Made by a program: the position numbers and the translations under genes. From positions 17,740,847-17,804,846 of the forward strand of contig JAFMSR010000018.1 in the NCBI GenBank assembly GCA_022818135.1: 64,000 nt of DNA, written 5' to 3'. The stretch is from Saxidomus purpurata (lineage: Eukaryota; Mollusca; Bivalvia; Venerida; Veneridae). This document shows positions 1 through 11,448 of the stretch, piece after piece. The notes beneath the pieces were generated by a model, which was given only the letters and a program-made list of their open reading frames with translations, was not told where the DNA came from and did not search any database. Position 1 is the stretch's first letter; every line of letters starts with the position of its first letter.

Positions 1-165
1 AGCTAGTGAAGATAAGGTGTCTGCCACTCATCCTGGGAGGTTGTGGGTTCGAGTCTCGATACATATATGACACCAGTACTGTTTTTTCCAGGAAGCGGAC
101 ACGAGAGTGACTCAATAAGCTACAAGCTTTCTTCACAATCGAGCTAAAATAAATTAGTATAAACT
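1..165 (+). repeat. tRNA-derived SINE, copy 1 (5' end at window edge)
   Basis: A B-box-like motif, GGTTCGAGTCTCG, lies near position 47-59. It is followed by a body with 'atgacaccagtactg' and 'gaagcggac', and a 3' end 'aaattagtataaacta'. The same body and 3' end recur at 13193-13381 and 32035-32173, so this is a dispersed family. The head looks like a tRNA with RNA polymerase III promoter boxes. The extreme 5' end is cut by the window or lost. Confidence 0.8.
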
Positions 166-167
166 AT

Positions 168-748
168 AATGTTCTTTTGTTTGATGCTTTAAAACTGTAT
201 GGGATAAAATCTTACATGACATCTGAAGATTATAATGTTACAACATTCTGATTTTTAGTTTTTGAGATTAATCTCGAAACTTTTGTCACGTGCAAATTAC
301 CTATTTTACAGTATAAAACAACAGTTGCTAAAGAGTTAGTCTCAAGAACATTAAGCGGAACAATTGCTAACAATCGAAAGCTGAATAACGGCTGATGTCT
401 GTATTGATGTAACTGATTGTTTTACCACGACAACCATTTGTCATCTCCTAGAAACAAATTAAATGTAAAGGGTCAGGAAAGATAAAAGAAAGAGCGCTAC
501 TACAAACAATGCATAAAACAGCGAGTTATATAAAACTGAAAGTTGTTGCATAGCAAGTTGACGACATTCATTTGATGCTGTTTTATTTTATAGAGAAGCC
601 ACACTATTTTATAACTGCTGTTATTGTTTTTGCTTGACATAAAGGTGTTGTATGACAATAATACACATGTTACTATATATATCAACAAATTTATACAGTA
701 TTATGATGATTATCATCATAATAAAATATTATTTCAAATGTTAGGAAG
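168..748. other. AT-rich stretch, nothing recognised
   Basis: No coding exon, RNA gene or repeat shared with the rest of the window was recognised. The longest open frame (500-688, minus) is short and of low complexity. Confidence 0.5.
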
Positions 749-753
749 AAAAA

Positions 754-842
754 TAGATGGATGGATGAATGGATCCATCAAAGGATGAATGAATGGATGG
801 ATGGATGGATGGATGGATGGATGGATGGATGGATAGATGGAT
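754..842 (+). repeat. GGAT/ATGG tetranucleotide microsatellite
   Basis: About twenty ATGG units with a few interruptions (GAAT, CCAT, TAGATGG). The uninterrupted core lies at about 795-833. Confidence 0.97.
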
Positions 843-843
843 T

Positions 844-2185
844 CCACAAAGGAATTGTCTTGGAACTAATAAGAGCAGTTGATTAAAATGTTTTCATATC
901 TAACGATTGAGAAGTGATTTTAGCGGCTAACACTTAGGAACTGGAGTCACGTGTCGGTAACTTGTAGTTGAGGAATAATGTTAAACAAGCTACATCTAAA
1001 CAGGACCATCCTTTACTAAAATTGTTTGATTTTAATTTGATTTGAAGTAGAATTTTATAATGACAAACATCTGAGACAAAAACTGGGGACATAAGATTGA
1101 ATTATGTGCATACAAACTACTATTTACATCCAGAGCATGGAACGCTGCATTAATATTCCAGACTAAATAGATGTCACAGAGAGAGCATTTGGCTTTCAGT
1201 GGTGCTGTGAAATAATAGCTAGTCTCAACAATGTGAATATCATTTAAATTTTTATCTTAGACACATCGTTGAAAGTTTTAGAAAGTCTCAGTTGGATGTC
1301 AGACTATATGGTAATATGTATCGTGATTTAATAGGGAAAGTGTGCTTAACTTCCCCTTTTTCGGATCTCTCTTTGTCTAGAATAACATGAAAACCAAAAA
1401 CGAATTCTGTGACCTAGATCGATGATTTGTCGGTCAGACACTGGAAACTTATGAACATTTGGCACTGTTCGTCGCCTGTGATTACTAACGGTCGTCTTCG
1501 TCTTTCTTGCCGGTTCTATCTTGTTTGTATTATGCTAGTCAGATTTTAATTTGTGTTGACGAATGTGCAGATATTCCTTAATACAAAAATAATATCAAAC
1601 AGGGAATGCCACGTACCAAAAACGCAGCCTCCCCAAAACGAGCCCCACAGATCTTGACAGGGCCGAGGGTTTAGAACGAATAACACCCTGAGATAAACCT
1701 CATCTAACTCCTTGAAATCTTCTGTTCTTAATTTTAGAGGAAAGACTTTGCATGGGTTTGTATTACTTAAACGTTAAAAAACTACACTAATTCCATGAAT
1801 AGGAAGTGTTCGTGAATGTCTTGAATCAGAAGCATAAAGTAAAGGTAATGAGGCCAGTTAATTGTTTCGATCACTTTAATCATTTAGGTAATTAGTTTCA
1901 TGATAGGAAAATAACTGTCATGGTAAACTTATCTATTTATATCGATGTTGGCATATTTTTAGTCAATGATGGCCGGTACTTTCAATACTTAAATAACAAC
2001 TCTTCAGCAAACTAAATTAATATTTCTTGTCATTTGGTGTAAAATAAGGGTAATAATTTTGAGATTCCCAACGAATTTTGTAATGATCAAAATTGTGCTA
2101 GAAGGGCGATCTGTTTGTTTTTCACTTCAATATGAGCGTATTCAGTAAAGAACTTTTAGTTTGTATCGTATTTTAAACGTTTATG
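844..2185. other. AT-rich stretch, nothing recognised
   Basis: Unique-looking sequence. No frame longer than 60 codons and no repeat shared with the rest of the window was seen. Confidence 0.45.
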
Positions 2186-2190
2186 CAGCA

Positions 2191-2297
2191 TTTTTTTTTT
2201 GGGGGGGGGGGAGGGGGATATACTTTGTATATTTAAAACTTTTTAATGCCCCCACTTTTTTTTTTGGGGGGGGGGGGAGGAGAGTGGGGGGTGAGGG
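2191..2297 (+). repeat. Paired T-run/G-run homopolymer tracts
   Basis: T10 followed by G11-A-G5 at 2191-2217, then 'cccccac', another T-run and a G12 run at 2247-2279, then further G-runs to 2297. G-runs of this length could form quadruplexes, but they are also typical of consensus errors in long-read assemblies. The two frames called across it (2161-2343 plus, 2181-2495 minus) are homopolymer products, not genes. Confidence 0.9.
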
Positions 2298-2351
2298 AGT
2301 ATATAGATTTGGTCTTGCCGATCTGTATATACGTACCAAATAGTGTGTGAC

Positions 2352-2700
2352 ATGAACTGCTCCTTTACTATTTGGCCTAGGGTCACCAAACATGAACACA
2401 GTTTTCTTGGAATGAGAAGTTGTGCACTTAAGTTTTTTATTTATATGGACCAGTAACACCAGAGGCATTTTATATGGCACGCACTGCTCCTTCACTTAGG
2501 AACCTAGGGTCACCAAACTTCATACAAACGATTTTATTTAGAAGAGAAGTTGCGCAGCTGGGCATCAGATTTTTATATTTCACCAGTAACACACATATTA
2601 TGGCTTTTAACTAAGTCAAAATTAAGCCAAAATATTGGGCTGAGAGGTTGTGCACTGGGTTTTAGTTTTTAAATTGGACCAAAAAATTATTGTTCAATTG
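2352..2700 (+). repeat. Degenerate tandem repeat, about 130-bp unit
   Basis: The block 'ctagggtcaccaaac' with surrounding 'actgctcctt' occurs at about 2354 and again about 130 bp later. Each is followed by 'gagaagttg(t/c)gcac' and 'ccagtaacac'. A third, poorer unit ('gagaggttgtgcactggg') lies near 2640. Noncoding intergenic repeat. Confidence 0.75.
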
Positions 2701-3157
2701 ACCCGCTACTGGAAACTCAAATACTGATGAATCTCTGCCAAGACTGTTCTCTGTTTTCTTTTTATATAAATAAACGGGTTTACCCACCAATGGGTCCTCA
2801 AAAGATTCAAATCATAACCCCCTGTCCAAATCAACCCCGCCCCGTGGCTCACTTCATTTTACATTGAGATAGAACCTATATAGGAAAATCTTTAAAAAAA
2901 ATCTTCATCTGCTAGACCACAAGTCTCACACCTTAGATATTTAGCCTGTAGCATTGCCTAGTAGTCTTGTACCAAACTTGTTCAAATCATACCCCTTATG
3001 TCCTAGGTAGCCAGACCCGGGTCACTTGACGTACTTTCTTGTTTGTATCTAACCTGAGAACATCGGGTCAGTTAGAGCAAACTTATGGAAATCTGCTCTT
3101 GTTTTCTGACAAAGGTTGAAAGTAGGGACTTCCGTGTCCAATGGACACAATTCTAGT
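2700..3157 (-). repeat. Degenerate tandem array, same family as 11449-12181
   Basis: Read on the minus strand this contains 'gatttgaacaagtttggta', 'actactaggcaatgctaca', 'aaatatctaagg' and 'cttgtggt' in the same order as the array at 11449-12181. About two units of roughly 180 bp. Noncoding. Confidence 0.75.
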
Positions 3158-3159
3158 TT

Positions 3160-4600
3160 TTCTTTTGAGCATGTAGCATATCTGATAAACAGTTCACAGT
3201 TGCATGAACTGAAACAATTGTGGTTTGGATTTTGTGGACTGGTTGCACATTGTATGTGAACGATTTTGGGATAAATGCCGCCAAGTTTTAACTATATGAT
3301 TGTTTTGCCTTACACCTCTATCTTTTATCTTGGTGTTTCTTCTTACATAAAGAAGCTATATCGATTTGTCATTACCATTTTTTTTGTATGTTTGAAATAT
3401 CCTTAAATATTTTTTGTGAAGCGCTACATATCCTGGCAAAGTAAGAGAAAAATCCGACCTATCAACATTAACATTTAATCAATAGGGTAGTTATGTTACG
3501 GTCTTATTAAATGAAACATTACGTGATTAACATCTTCTAGGCAATGCTAAAGATCTTGAAATACCGTTAACAGAAATTTAAGACATTTTTCAATATTGAC
3601 GCTTAAATTTTGATATATCGTAGGTTAACGTGTTTTCGATATTGACTAGTTTCCTATAGTTTTTTTCTTTCTTGTTCAGGTGGTCAACTCCGGAAGTGGG
3701 ATACCGTCATACTTTATTTATAATTTCTCAAAGTTCCTATATGTTATTTTTACGGAATGCGCCAGAAAAAAAAGTGAGTTAATTTACTTTTAATTACGAT
3801 TCCAGTAAAACCAAACAGTTCTGTAACATTTTGATACAATTTTCCGTGATGATGCTAATCAAGACACATCTGAAGTATTGTTGCAAAAAGTATATTGTGA
3901 GGATTCACGATGTCTTAATTTGCCCATGCCACAGCACTGAAAATACTGAGGAATAAATAAACTAAATAAACGGTGACTTTTAAATTAATCAATATTTTTT
4001 GTAGTTGTTATTGCTAAAAACGGCGATGAAATTAGTTTGCAATAAATTATCATCATTTTGAATACATTTCATTCGATAAAAACTATTCATTTCAATTGCT
4101 GCAAAAATGGAGACAAAATTTAGCTTAAAATGAAGTTTTCAAATTGGTATAGCATTTGCGCGTTCTAAGAAAGGGGAGAGGAGGGGGCGGGGGTAACACA
4201 ACTTTTTCTAGAATGGAGTTCGTCTTTATCAGTAAGTTACGGAAATGTATCATACTTGGGTTCTATCTGTAAAAGACAGCAAATGTACGTGCTGCTAGCC
4301 CTTCAAAAGTTACTAGACATTCCGTTTAGTTCCCTTTCCCTTATAAAAAGTAAACTTTCAGTCAGGAGAATAGAATGTCGAGAATTTTGCCCTTTAAAAT
4401 TCCTGGAAGGTATATATTGAAAATGGAAGACAGTCACAGACACCAGATGACATTAATTGCCTGGAATCTTATATTGATGATATAAGCACTAGTGTCTTGT
4501 GTATAAGTTCAAACTATTACATTTCCCAAGTTTATTTGCCATTGCAGCTGCTGTACGAGAAGTTGATGTGGGCTCATTATCTCAAGAGGTTAGGTCAAAG
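3160..4600. other. AT-rich stretch with one G-rich tract
   Basis: No exon or shared repeat recognised. A plus-strand G-rich tract at about 4173-4193 (runs of 4, 5 and 5 G) could form a quadruplex. Confidence 0.45.
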
Positions 4601-4607
4601 GTCAATA

Positions 4608-5866
4608 AAACTTTATGCGACATCTCCTAAACGGCTGGTCCAGTTTTGAAATAACTTCATTCAAAAGTTCCGCTTCGACTTCTATCAAATTTGCTCTTAC
4701 CGTTCCGCTTCGCTGCCCAATGTGGCTGCCAGGGTTAAAAAAGACAACTCCTCTTTAACGGCATGGAATGTCTGATTTTGAAATAATTTCACACAAATGT
4801 TCCTCATGTGACCCTCTGTCAAAATTGCACAAGACGGTCTCCAGGCACCTTGCTTATGAAAGTTTCTTGAGCATAATCTCATGCTCATCACGAAATTATG
4901 CTCAAGTAATATGAACTAGTGTAAAGTTATTTCTGTTAACAAAGTTGGTTTCCGTAACAATAATCAGAAGGTCTATACTTGAGGTTATGTATCGTTTTAT
5001 CAAACCTAACTTTGCAAATAAATATAACTTGACTTGAATTCATATTAATTTAGCATGATTTTTGTGCTGAGTATGAGATTGTGCTCAAGAAACGTTTATA
5101 AACACGGGGCCAGATCTATAAATAGACTATTTAGATTACATCTTCTCCTAAACGGCATGTCTAATTTAGAAATAATTTCAAACAAATGTTCATCGGATAA
5201 CCTTCTATTCAGATTGCTCAAACCGTTCCACTTCGCTAAATAAAGTTTCCGTAAGGGATAAATATAGAAAAAACCTTAAACGACATCTTCTCTAATATGT
5301 TCGATCTGATTTGGAATTAGTTTTGCACAAACTACCAAAATAGCTCAAACTATTCCGCTTCATTGCACAAGATGGCTGCCAGGCTAAAAATAGAAATAGC
5401 TTAAACCGTTCTGCTGCACTGCACAAAATGGCTACTAGTGCTAAAAATAGAAAAAAAAGTTATAAGTTCTCATTAACGGCAGGTCTGCTTTTGAAAAAAC
5501 AAATGTATATCTAGCTGACCCTCTATCAAAAGTCTCAAACCATTCCGCTCCTTTGCACATATGAACGCCATCGCTAAAGATAGAAAACACCTTAACCGAC
5601 ATTTCTTCCTTTTCTAACGACTGGTCAATGTGACCCTTTATAAACAGTGTTCAAATCATTAAGCTCCGCTGCGCAAAATGGCCACCAGGGATGAAAATAA
5701 AAAAACATCACGAAGCGACATTTCATCCTAATCTGATGATCTAATTTTGAAATAGTTTCACTCAAATGTTCTTAGTGTGACCCTCTACCACAATTGCTCT
5801 AACCGTTTCTCTCTGTTGAATAACATCACCGCGGGGGCTAAAAATAGAAACATGTTTAAACGACGG
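4608..5866 (+). repeat. Degenerate tandem array, about 145-150-bp unit
   Basis: Recurring order of blocks: 'cgacatct.ctcctaaacgg', 'tttgaaataatttcac', 'caaatgttc', 'gtgaccctct', 'caaaattgctcaaaccgtt', 'ccgcttcgctgcacaaaatg', 'gctgccagggctaaaaat'. Recognisable pieces start near 4608, 4700, 5130, 5210, 5330, 5410, 5520, 5650 and 5780, several truncated. The array is interrupted by the inverted-repeat segment at 4856-5099. The frames called at 4697-4891 and 5055-5243 lie in it and are not genes. Confidence 0.85.
4856..5099. mobile_element. Inverted-repeat-bounded insert in the tandem array
   Basis: A 31-bp arm at 4856-4886 is repeated in inverted orientation at 5069-5099 with a few mismatches (core 'gtttcttgagca.aatctca'). 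The spacer between the arms is about 180 bp. A second dyad pairs 4866-4877 with 4895-4906. The outer sequence returns to the array, so this is best read as a small foldback insertion. No superfamily can be named. Confidence 0.55.
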
Positions 5867-5870
5867 CTGT

Positions 5871-5960
5871 CGCTCTAGAGTACTTGCATTTGTAGCTTAT
5901 GCAAAATTAGAACAAACAAAGTGCACTGATACTCATGTGAGCGAAAGACAACAATCATTA
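5871..5960 (+). repeat. Dispersed repeat, pair of 9778-9880
   Basis: 'ctctagagta', 'agtgcatttatag'-like and 'agcttatgcaaaattag' appear in the same order as at 9778-9880. Old interspersed repeat with no coding content. Confidence 0.5.
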
Positions 5961-6330
5961 CCCCTTGTTAGATTACAGAAATTATCAACCACATTTGGAA
6001 ATTATGTTTATCAAAAGAATATATTTAACACCCTCTGAAGAAAAATATTTATTGGTTGACAGAATATCTTTAAACTGTTTATATAAATATTATATTAGTT
6101 AGACGCGTGAGACTGCCAAGTAACTGTACGTAAATAGCATCTTCATAAAGAGACAGCGTGTTATTATTTACCTTTCGTGCCTGATATCAAAATATAAATG
6201 TTCCGGGGTTAAACAATAAGTTTCACATAAGAAAGGTAAGGAGGGTACAAATAATGAATAAAATACTTACCTTTAACACTGAGCGTGAACGGTTGGTTGC
6301 ACCAAAATAGGAAATTGTAACACATCGTAA

Positions 6331-6587
6331 CAATCGAGAATTTTCACATTAATAATAGTAAAACAATAACAAAAACAACAAAGAAAACAAAACAAAGGAA
6401 GAATATCACTTGTCCACTGTAATTGTTTATTTCGAAAATAGTTTCAGCAATCGTGAATTTTCATATTAATAAGATAAAACAACAACAACAAAAAAACAAA
6501 AAAACAAAACAAAAACAACAACAAAAAACAAAGGAAGAATATCACTTGTCCATTGTATTTATTAATTTCGAGAACAGTTTCAGCAAG
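6331..6587 (+). repeat. 117-bp tandem duplication with (CAA)n-like core
   Basis: The unit beginning 'caatcg.gaattttca.att' at 6331 starts again at 6448. Both copies contain an expanded A/C tract ('aacaaaaacaacaa') and end 'ggaagaatatcacttgtcca.tgta...gtttcagcaa'. The A/C tract is longer in copy 2. A related 'ctactgtaattgtttatctcagaaca' piece sits at about 19568. Confidence 0.85.
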
Positions 6588-7009
6588 GTTCAATATTAAG
6601 TGGTAGTTAACTTTTATTTGTCGTAATACTTGTTCAGAGTAAATCTATAATATGAAAATGATTAACTTGTGTTGTTTTGTATGACATATGTTACGATTTT
6701 CTCATGCACGTTTTTTTGTCATTAATCAGGATTTACACTATACCAGTATTCAATCAAAAACTCTTGCTCCGGTGTTAATAAGTATATCACACTTAATGTC
6801 TCTCCTGTAAAAGTAAACACCAATAGAAACACATAATTTGATTTCGTCGCGGTAAAATTTGAAAACTGCATTTGGATAAAAAACTTTGATTGGTCAAAAT
6901 ACAACTTCAGAATAATTTCTTATAATTTCTGCATGAACAAACCTCTTAAACATATGACTAGTTTGTAAATTGTATGACACATATTCTATGAGTAAACGAT
7001 GACATAACT

Positions 7010-7100
7010 CGATAAATAATTGGAATAGATATCATTTGCGTCATGTGACCTTTTAAGTTTCCCCTGGCATGTGATAAAATATTTATAGGATCTAATACTG
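7010..7100 (+). repeat. Dispersed repeat, pair of 19324-19415
   Basis: 'ggaatagatatcattt', 'tgaccttttaag' and 'atgtgataaaatattta.agga' recur with small changes at 19324-19415. The frame called just downstream (7144-7350) is in the same diverged neighbourhood and is not supported as a gene. Confidence 0.6.
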
Positions 7101-7350
7101 TTATGATGAATTCAATGGTGAGACGACAAAATACCATAGGCTAATGAGAAAGTTAAAGCCTGAATGTTACGTTAAAGGACAACATTTTCCTCACTTACAA
7201 CCAATTCATTACAATACCATCTTGAAGGATGAAGAGTTATGGCCTCAGCATCCAATGTTTATGTATTTTACAAAAAGACCTTACACTTTTCAAATGTCTC
7301 GATTCCGTAACAATTGTGTTATTTTCTGTAAACAGTTTCAGAGTCAGTAG

Positions 7351-8778
7351 TGAGATGAATACTCTATTGACATGAAAACGAAAGGCAAGTGTTGGTGTAT
7401 AATAGAATCAGGACTTTCACTTTAGATGTTATTAATACTCTAGGTCAATGCACGATGAACTGAGCAAAGGGTTCATATAGATGGCCGGTATAGACAAACG
7501 TATTATCTGAGGGGACATTGTGAGTACTGTCCTAGATGACCAATGTTCTTAGTTCTTTCCACAAACGTAAGCTTTCATTAGATATTTGTGAAATAACATT
7601 TGTGTCTCTTTTCTTGATAGCTGTAATTAATTGCATCGAAGCTGCAAACACGAATGCGCCTTGTGCTGTATTCAGTAAACTATTCTCAAGGATAAATATA
7701 TCATTCTTTGGGTGATAAAATTAGCAATCGTCTCATAGCAAACAGTAGAGTCAAATTCGCTTTCATCTTTTTCATCATCACACAACAATATGGTGTCTAC
7801 GCACCTTTTAAAAAGTGTTCATTCCATTTATTAAATCGATTATTAAAAAAAAGATATGCAATCATGCTAACTATCAAACATCGAAAGAAAATTCTTTATT
7901 TTTTTAAATTTTTTTTTTTTACAAAATTTGAATTGAGCCATAATACTTTTAACAAACGAAAGACCAGTATGCTCAGCAACTTTTTAATTGACATGTTGTA
8001 TAGGTTAAACGCGTGTATCAACCAAAATTTGAGTCATGTTTACAGGCGGACAGTTTACCTTACCATCGTTCTTTGCAAGGACCTGTCCCTTCCGTAAGAA
8101 ACTGCCAACTTTCTCATATAAAGAGACACGGACAGTAGCAGGGCTCGGACAAATGATCCTCAATCAATAAGAGGTAACAGTGATCCCTCAGCCATGACTC
8201 GATTGACAGAGCATAAAGAACTTGCTATCACTATACCATAATATATGAATTTTGGATTTCATAAATCAGTTAAATGACGTAAATGTTACGTGAATGAAAC
8301 AAATAAATGTATGTTCATGGAAAGTATGAAAGATTTATAAGAAGCTAGGTGTTGGAGAAGTCATGTTCATAAATAAAACACCATATACTTATGTTGTATT
8401 TATAACCAATATTCACATCGTAACAGACAGCGGCTATGTAAAATATTATAAGCCAAAGTTATCATCAAGTACTGATGACGTTAGATACGGATCTTGCGTA
8501 AAACACAAAAAAAATGGCTTTCAGAACAGAAGTTGCAATCAATCAACGGTTACTTCTTATAAAATGCCAAAACATCTTTATGGTTTTGTTCTTTGAAGTC
8601 AGACCTGAGGAAAAGTAATCAATCAAAATCTGCGGACGTCATACTTTTAAAAATATATCATCCTTTCTTTTCGGGACAACACCATTTTCCTTCTGAGCAC
8701 TTCGATGCTCTTGCTAACAAAGATGAGTCTAGTTTTATATGGTATTTAAGATTCTCAGTTTTGACTTGATCGCTAGGG
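7351..8778. other. AT-rich stretch, no supported gene
   Basis: Contains a 129-codon frame (7708-8097, plus) rich in Phe, Lys, Asn and Ile, spanning poly-T runs and without an ATG start. A 77-codon ATG frame lies at 8363-8596. Neither resembles a known family, and neither has a visible acceptor or donor arrangement. Confidence 0.45.
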
Positions 8779-9337
8779 CGGAAACGCATAAACCCCGCCA
8801 TTTGCTAGTTGTCACTTGCTAATTATTCTGTCATTTTGCGATATTATTTTGTCATAAAGCAATTTTTTTAGTCTCCTGACAATAATTTCTCGCTAAAATC
8901 TTAACATAGGCAGTATTATTAAATGTTAAAGGGCTAAGATTGTGCAAATTAAGTAATATTAAACGCATATTCATTTAAATATTGAGCGCTGCAGAAAAGT
9001 ACCAATATGCTGTTCTGACATTGTGCAATGCTTTCTCAGTTTGACGTCAACGTCTTAACAGTAAGTACGCAATGGCTTAACAATATCCGAAAATGGGCGT
9101 TTTTACTACAAAAGCACGATTTTAACGGTTACAGATTAATATTTTTCATTAACGCTCGATATTCAAATAAACATGCGTCATTTACTGAAAATGCACAACG
9201 TCATGATAATAAAACGTTTTCGCCAGAAATTATTTTCACAAGTCTTGACAACATTGCTTCATGTCAAAATAATATCGCACAATGACAAAATAATTAGCAA
9301 GTAGCAACTTTCAAATAGTAGTGTGCATGCGTTTCCG
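8779..9337. mobile_element. Palindromic foldback element (MITE-like)
   Basis: 'cggaaacgcat' at 8779-8789 faces its complement at 9327-9337. Inside, 'acttgctaattatt.tgtca' and 'gcgatattattttg' (8813-8860) match the complement of about 9235-9305, and 'aaacgcatattcatttaaat' at about 8960 matches the complement of about 9150-9180. Pairing therefore continues, with decay, almost to the centre near 9058. The two arms make one long imperfect hairpin of about 559 bp. The frame at 9028-9285 is a product of one arm. Confidence 0.75.
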
Positions 9338-9777
9338 TGGATGACTGATGCTGCCATTTCCTGCGTTTCAATATATTTAAGTGTGCTGATTGAAGATTTT
9401 AGATATGCAATAAGTACACTCTTTCTGCCATATAAGATAACACAGCTTTGTAGGTATTATAAAGGAGACAGGATAAAGGTTAAGGAATTTGATAGAATGA
9501 TCAACAACAACAACAACAAGGTCAACACTGAACATTGATTACTGTAGTATTATAACTATATATTCTGTCTGGCGTCAATAAAATTAACTGCTTCTATGGG
9601 TTTTGAAAAACATGTTATAGGGTCGCTCGGAGGAGAAAGGCGCTAAACCTAGTATTGTTTTCAATTTATTATGCCCCTATGGGCGAAATTAGTTTCAGAG
9701 TAGCTCCGCATTTTGTACACTATACAATGTGCATAGAACATTGCCACTTTACAATGTGTGTCGGCACTTATCTATGC
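9338..9777. other. Unique-looking stretch
   Basis: Holds a short CAA run near 9504-9519 and a small dyad 'gcccctatgggc' at about 9672. No gene seen. Confidence 0.4.
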
Positions 9778-9880
9778 GCCTCTAGAGTATATAAAGTGCA
9801 TTTATAGTTATCCTTTAGTGCACAGCTTATGCAAAATTAGTGAAAACGAAGTAAAGCATCGACTTTTACGGTATAACAAC
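9778..9880 (+). repeat. Dispersed repeat, pair of 5871-5960
   Basis: Shares 'ctctagagta' and 'agcttatgcaaaattag' with 5871-5960. It lies directly upstream of the dispersed repeat at 9908-10140. Confidence 0.5.
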
Positions 9881-9907
9881 AAAAGTAACAGACATTGAGT
9901 GATCCGT

Positions 9908-10140
9908 CTCTGTTCTGAGAAAACACTGCTGCCAATTACTTATGGGCCACAGTTTAGGATAGGCTCACATAAAGAGATATAAAACATTGACCTGTTTACC
10001 TGATCGATACTGTTTCTCAAGTAAGGGCGGTAAATTGCTGATATTATTGTAATCTATTAAAGCATTGTCTGGACATTTTCTGAGACATAACGCAAATATC
10101 GCCAAACCTTTCTGATCTACAAATTATATCTGTTTATTCA
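9908..10140 (+). repeat. Dispersed repeat R1, copy 1
   Basis: Shared blocks are 'gagaa.cactg', 'aggataggc', 'ttacctgatc.ata', 'ggtaaattgctga', 'gtaatctattaaag', 'ttgtctggacattttct' and 'gagaca..cgcaaata'. The same order is found at 20286-20517 and, inverted, at 16407-16632. About 230 bp; no coding capacity and no clear terminal repeats. Confidence 0.8.
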
Positions 10141-10408
10141 AACAAAGAAATGTGTCTTATTCATTTATTTCATTTGCTGAAGCATGAGTAACGAATTGTT
10201 TTAGAAAAGGTAACATTTGTTATGTTTAGTTTATGTGGAAGAATTTTCATTTAATAGTATAAACGTTAATTGTTATAAGATATTACAAGAAACTGGTCTT
10301 GATTTCTAAGATGTAATAGTGTACTAAGAGTTTTACAACCTTTGACACTACGACCTTGTTGCACATAAGCTTTCAAAACACATATATAAATGAACTCTTT
10401 AGAATCAT

Positions 10409-10865
10409 TTAAAGTGGAATTCTGCTCATTGCTTTCAAGTAAAAATCCAGCTGAAATAGGTGTGTGTAAAAAGAGTAGAGGAAATAATAACTTTTAACCC
10501 AGTACACCAAACTCTTTCTGCTACCAGTAAGAAATAATAATTTTCCAAATATTACTTTGCTATTTTGACTGGGGCAGTCTTTAAAAAAAAAACAACTACA
10601 AGCAGATACAGGAGTTACTTCCCTTCCACTGCTGAACTCTCTACCACCACCACCACCAACAACAACACAAGGGAGATCGCTGCGAGGAAAGGAACTATTA
10701 TTTTATTAGACCGATTCTTTTATTTGTAAAGAACCAACTTCAAATACTAATGCGGCATTATCATTAATTTAACACATTTAAATGCACATCAACCGAAAAT
10801 TGCTTTTAATAAACTGTCACCAAAAATACACTATGTGAAGTAAGATGCACATAATGTCACTTTAA
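10409..10865 (+). mobile_element. TTAA-flanked MITE, copy 1 (full length)
   Basis: Begins TTAAAGTGGAATT and ends in the inverted form ATAATGTCACTTTAA. The body matches 43321-43759 (same strand) and 31001-31440 (opposite strand) throughout, for example 'ccagctgaaa.aggtgtgtgt', 'caccaaactctt.ctgctac' and 'atgcacatcaaccgaaaatt'. An internal (CCA)n(CAA)n run varies between copies. No protein is encoded. TTAA at both ends could be the target duplication or part of the inverted repeat. Confidence 0.88.
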
Positions 10866-11448
10866 AGCATTACAATGGATGCCATTCTAAAATGGATCCA
10901 TGTATCAGGCTGCATACAAGGTGTGGATTGTTTCCTGATTACATGCCAAATCTTTTAACTTTTTAAGCAATAAAACGCTTTGACATAAGGTCTACAGAAC
11001 GTTAAGATCTCATAATGCCAAAACAAAAGACCAAATACATGAAAGATACATGTATTTACATATCACGGTAGCTATGAATCTTCTACCTTTGAATATAAGA
11101 CAGATTAATTTATTAAATTCATTTAAGTACAATTTACGCAAGTTTATACTGATTATGAAATTTTCATAAATTAATCATATAGAACTTTCGTATGAATGTT
11201 TTATTGTATTTAAAATTAACAGAGATATAAAATGTTCATTACTTAGTTACACAATGGTAAGTTACACTTTTTACAGTTACAGTGTCTGTAAAATTCTGCT
11301 GTTGATCTTCAGTTGCTTCATTAAATGTTTAAAAAAGGAACGGAGACCGGATTCCTGCCGAAAACGTTCAGCACATTGTGAATAATATAGAACAGTTTTT
11401 ACGGTGGATGTCTGACCACTTGCCTGACGGAAGATCACTAGACAATGT
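10866..11448. other. AT-rich stretch, nothing recognised
   Basis: No exon, RNA gene or repeat shared with the rest of the window was seen between the MITE and the next tandem array. Confidence 0.45.

Noticed and set aside
1..165. A functional tRNA gene at the window start
   Set aside because: The B box is tRNA-like, but no cloverleaf with paired acceptor stem can be formed, and the sequence continues into the SINE body.
7708..8097. 129-codon plus-strand open frame
   Set aside because: Starts without ATG, spans poly-T runs, rich in Phe/Lys/Asn/Ile and has no recognised domain; expected by chance in AT-rich DNA.
9028..9285. 85-codon frame
   Set aside because: It is part of one arm of the foldback element at 8779-9337.
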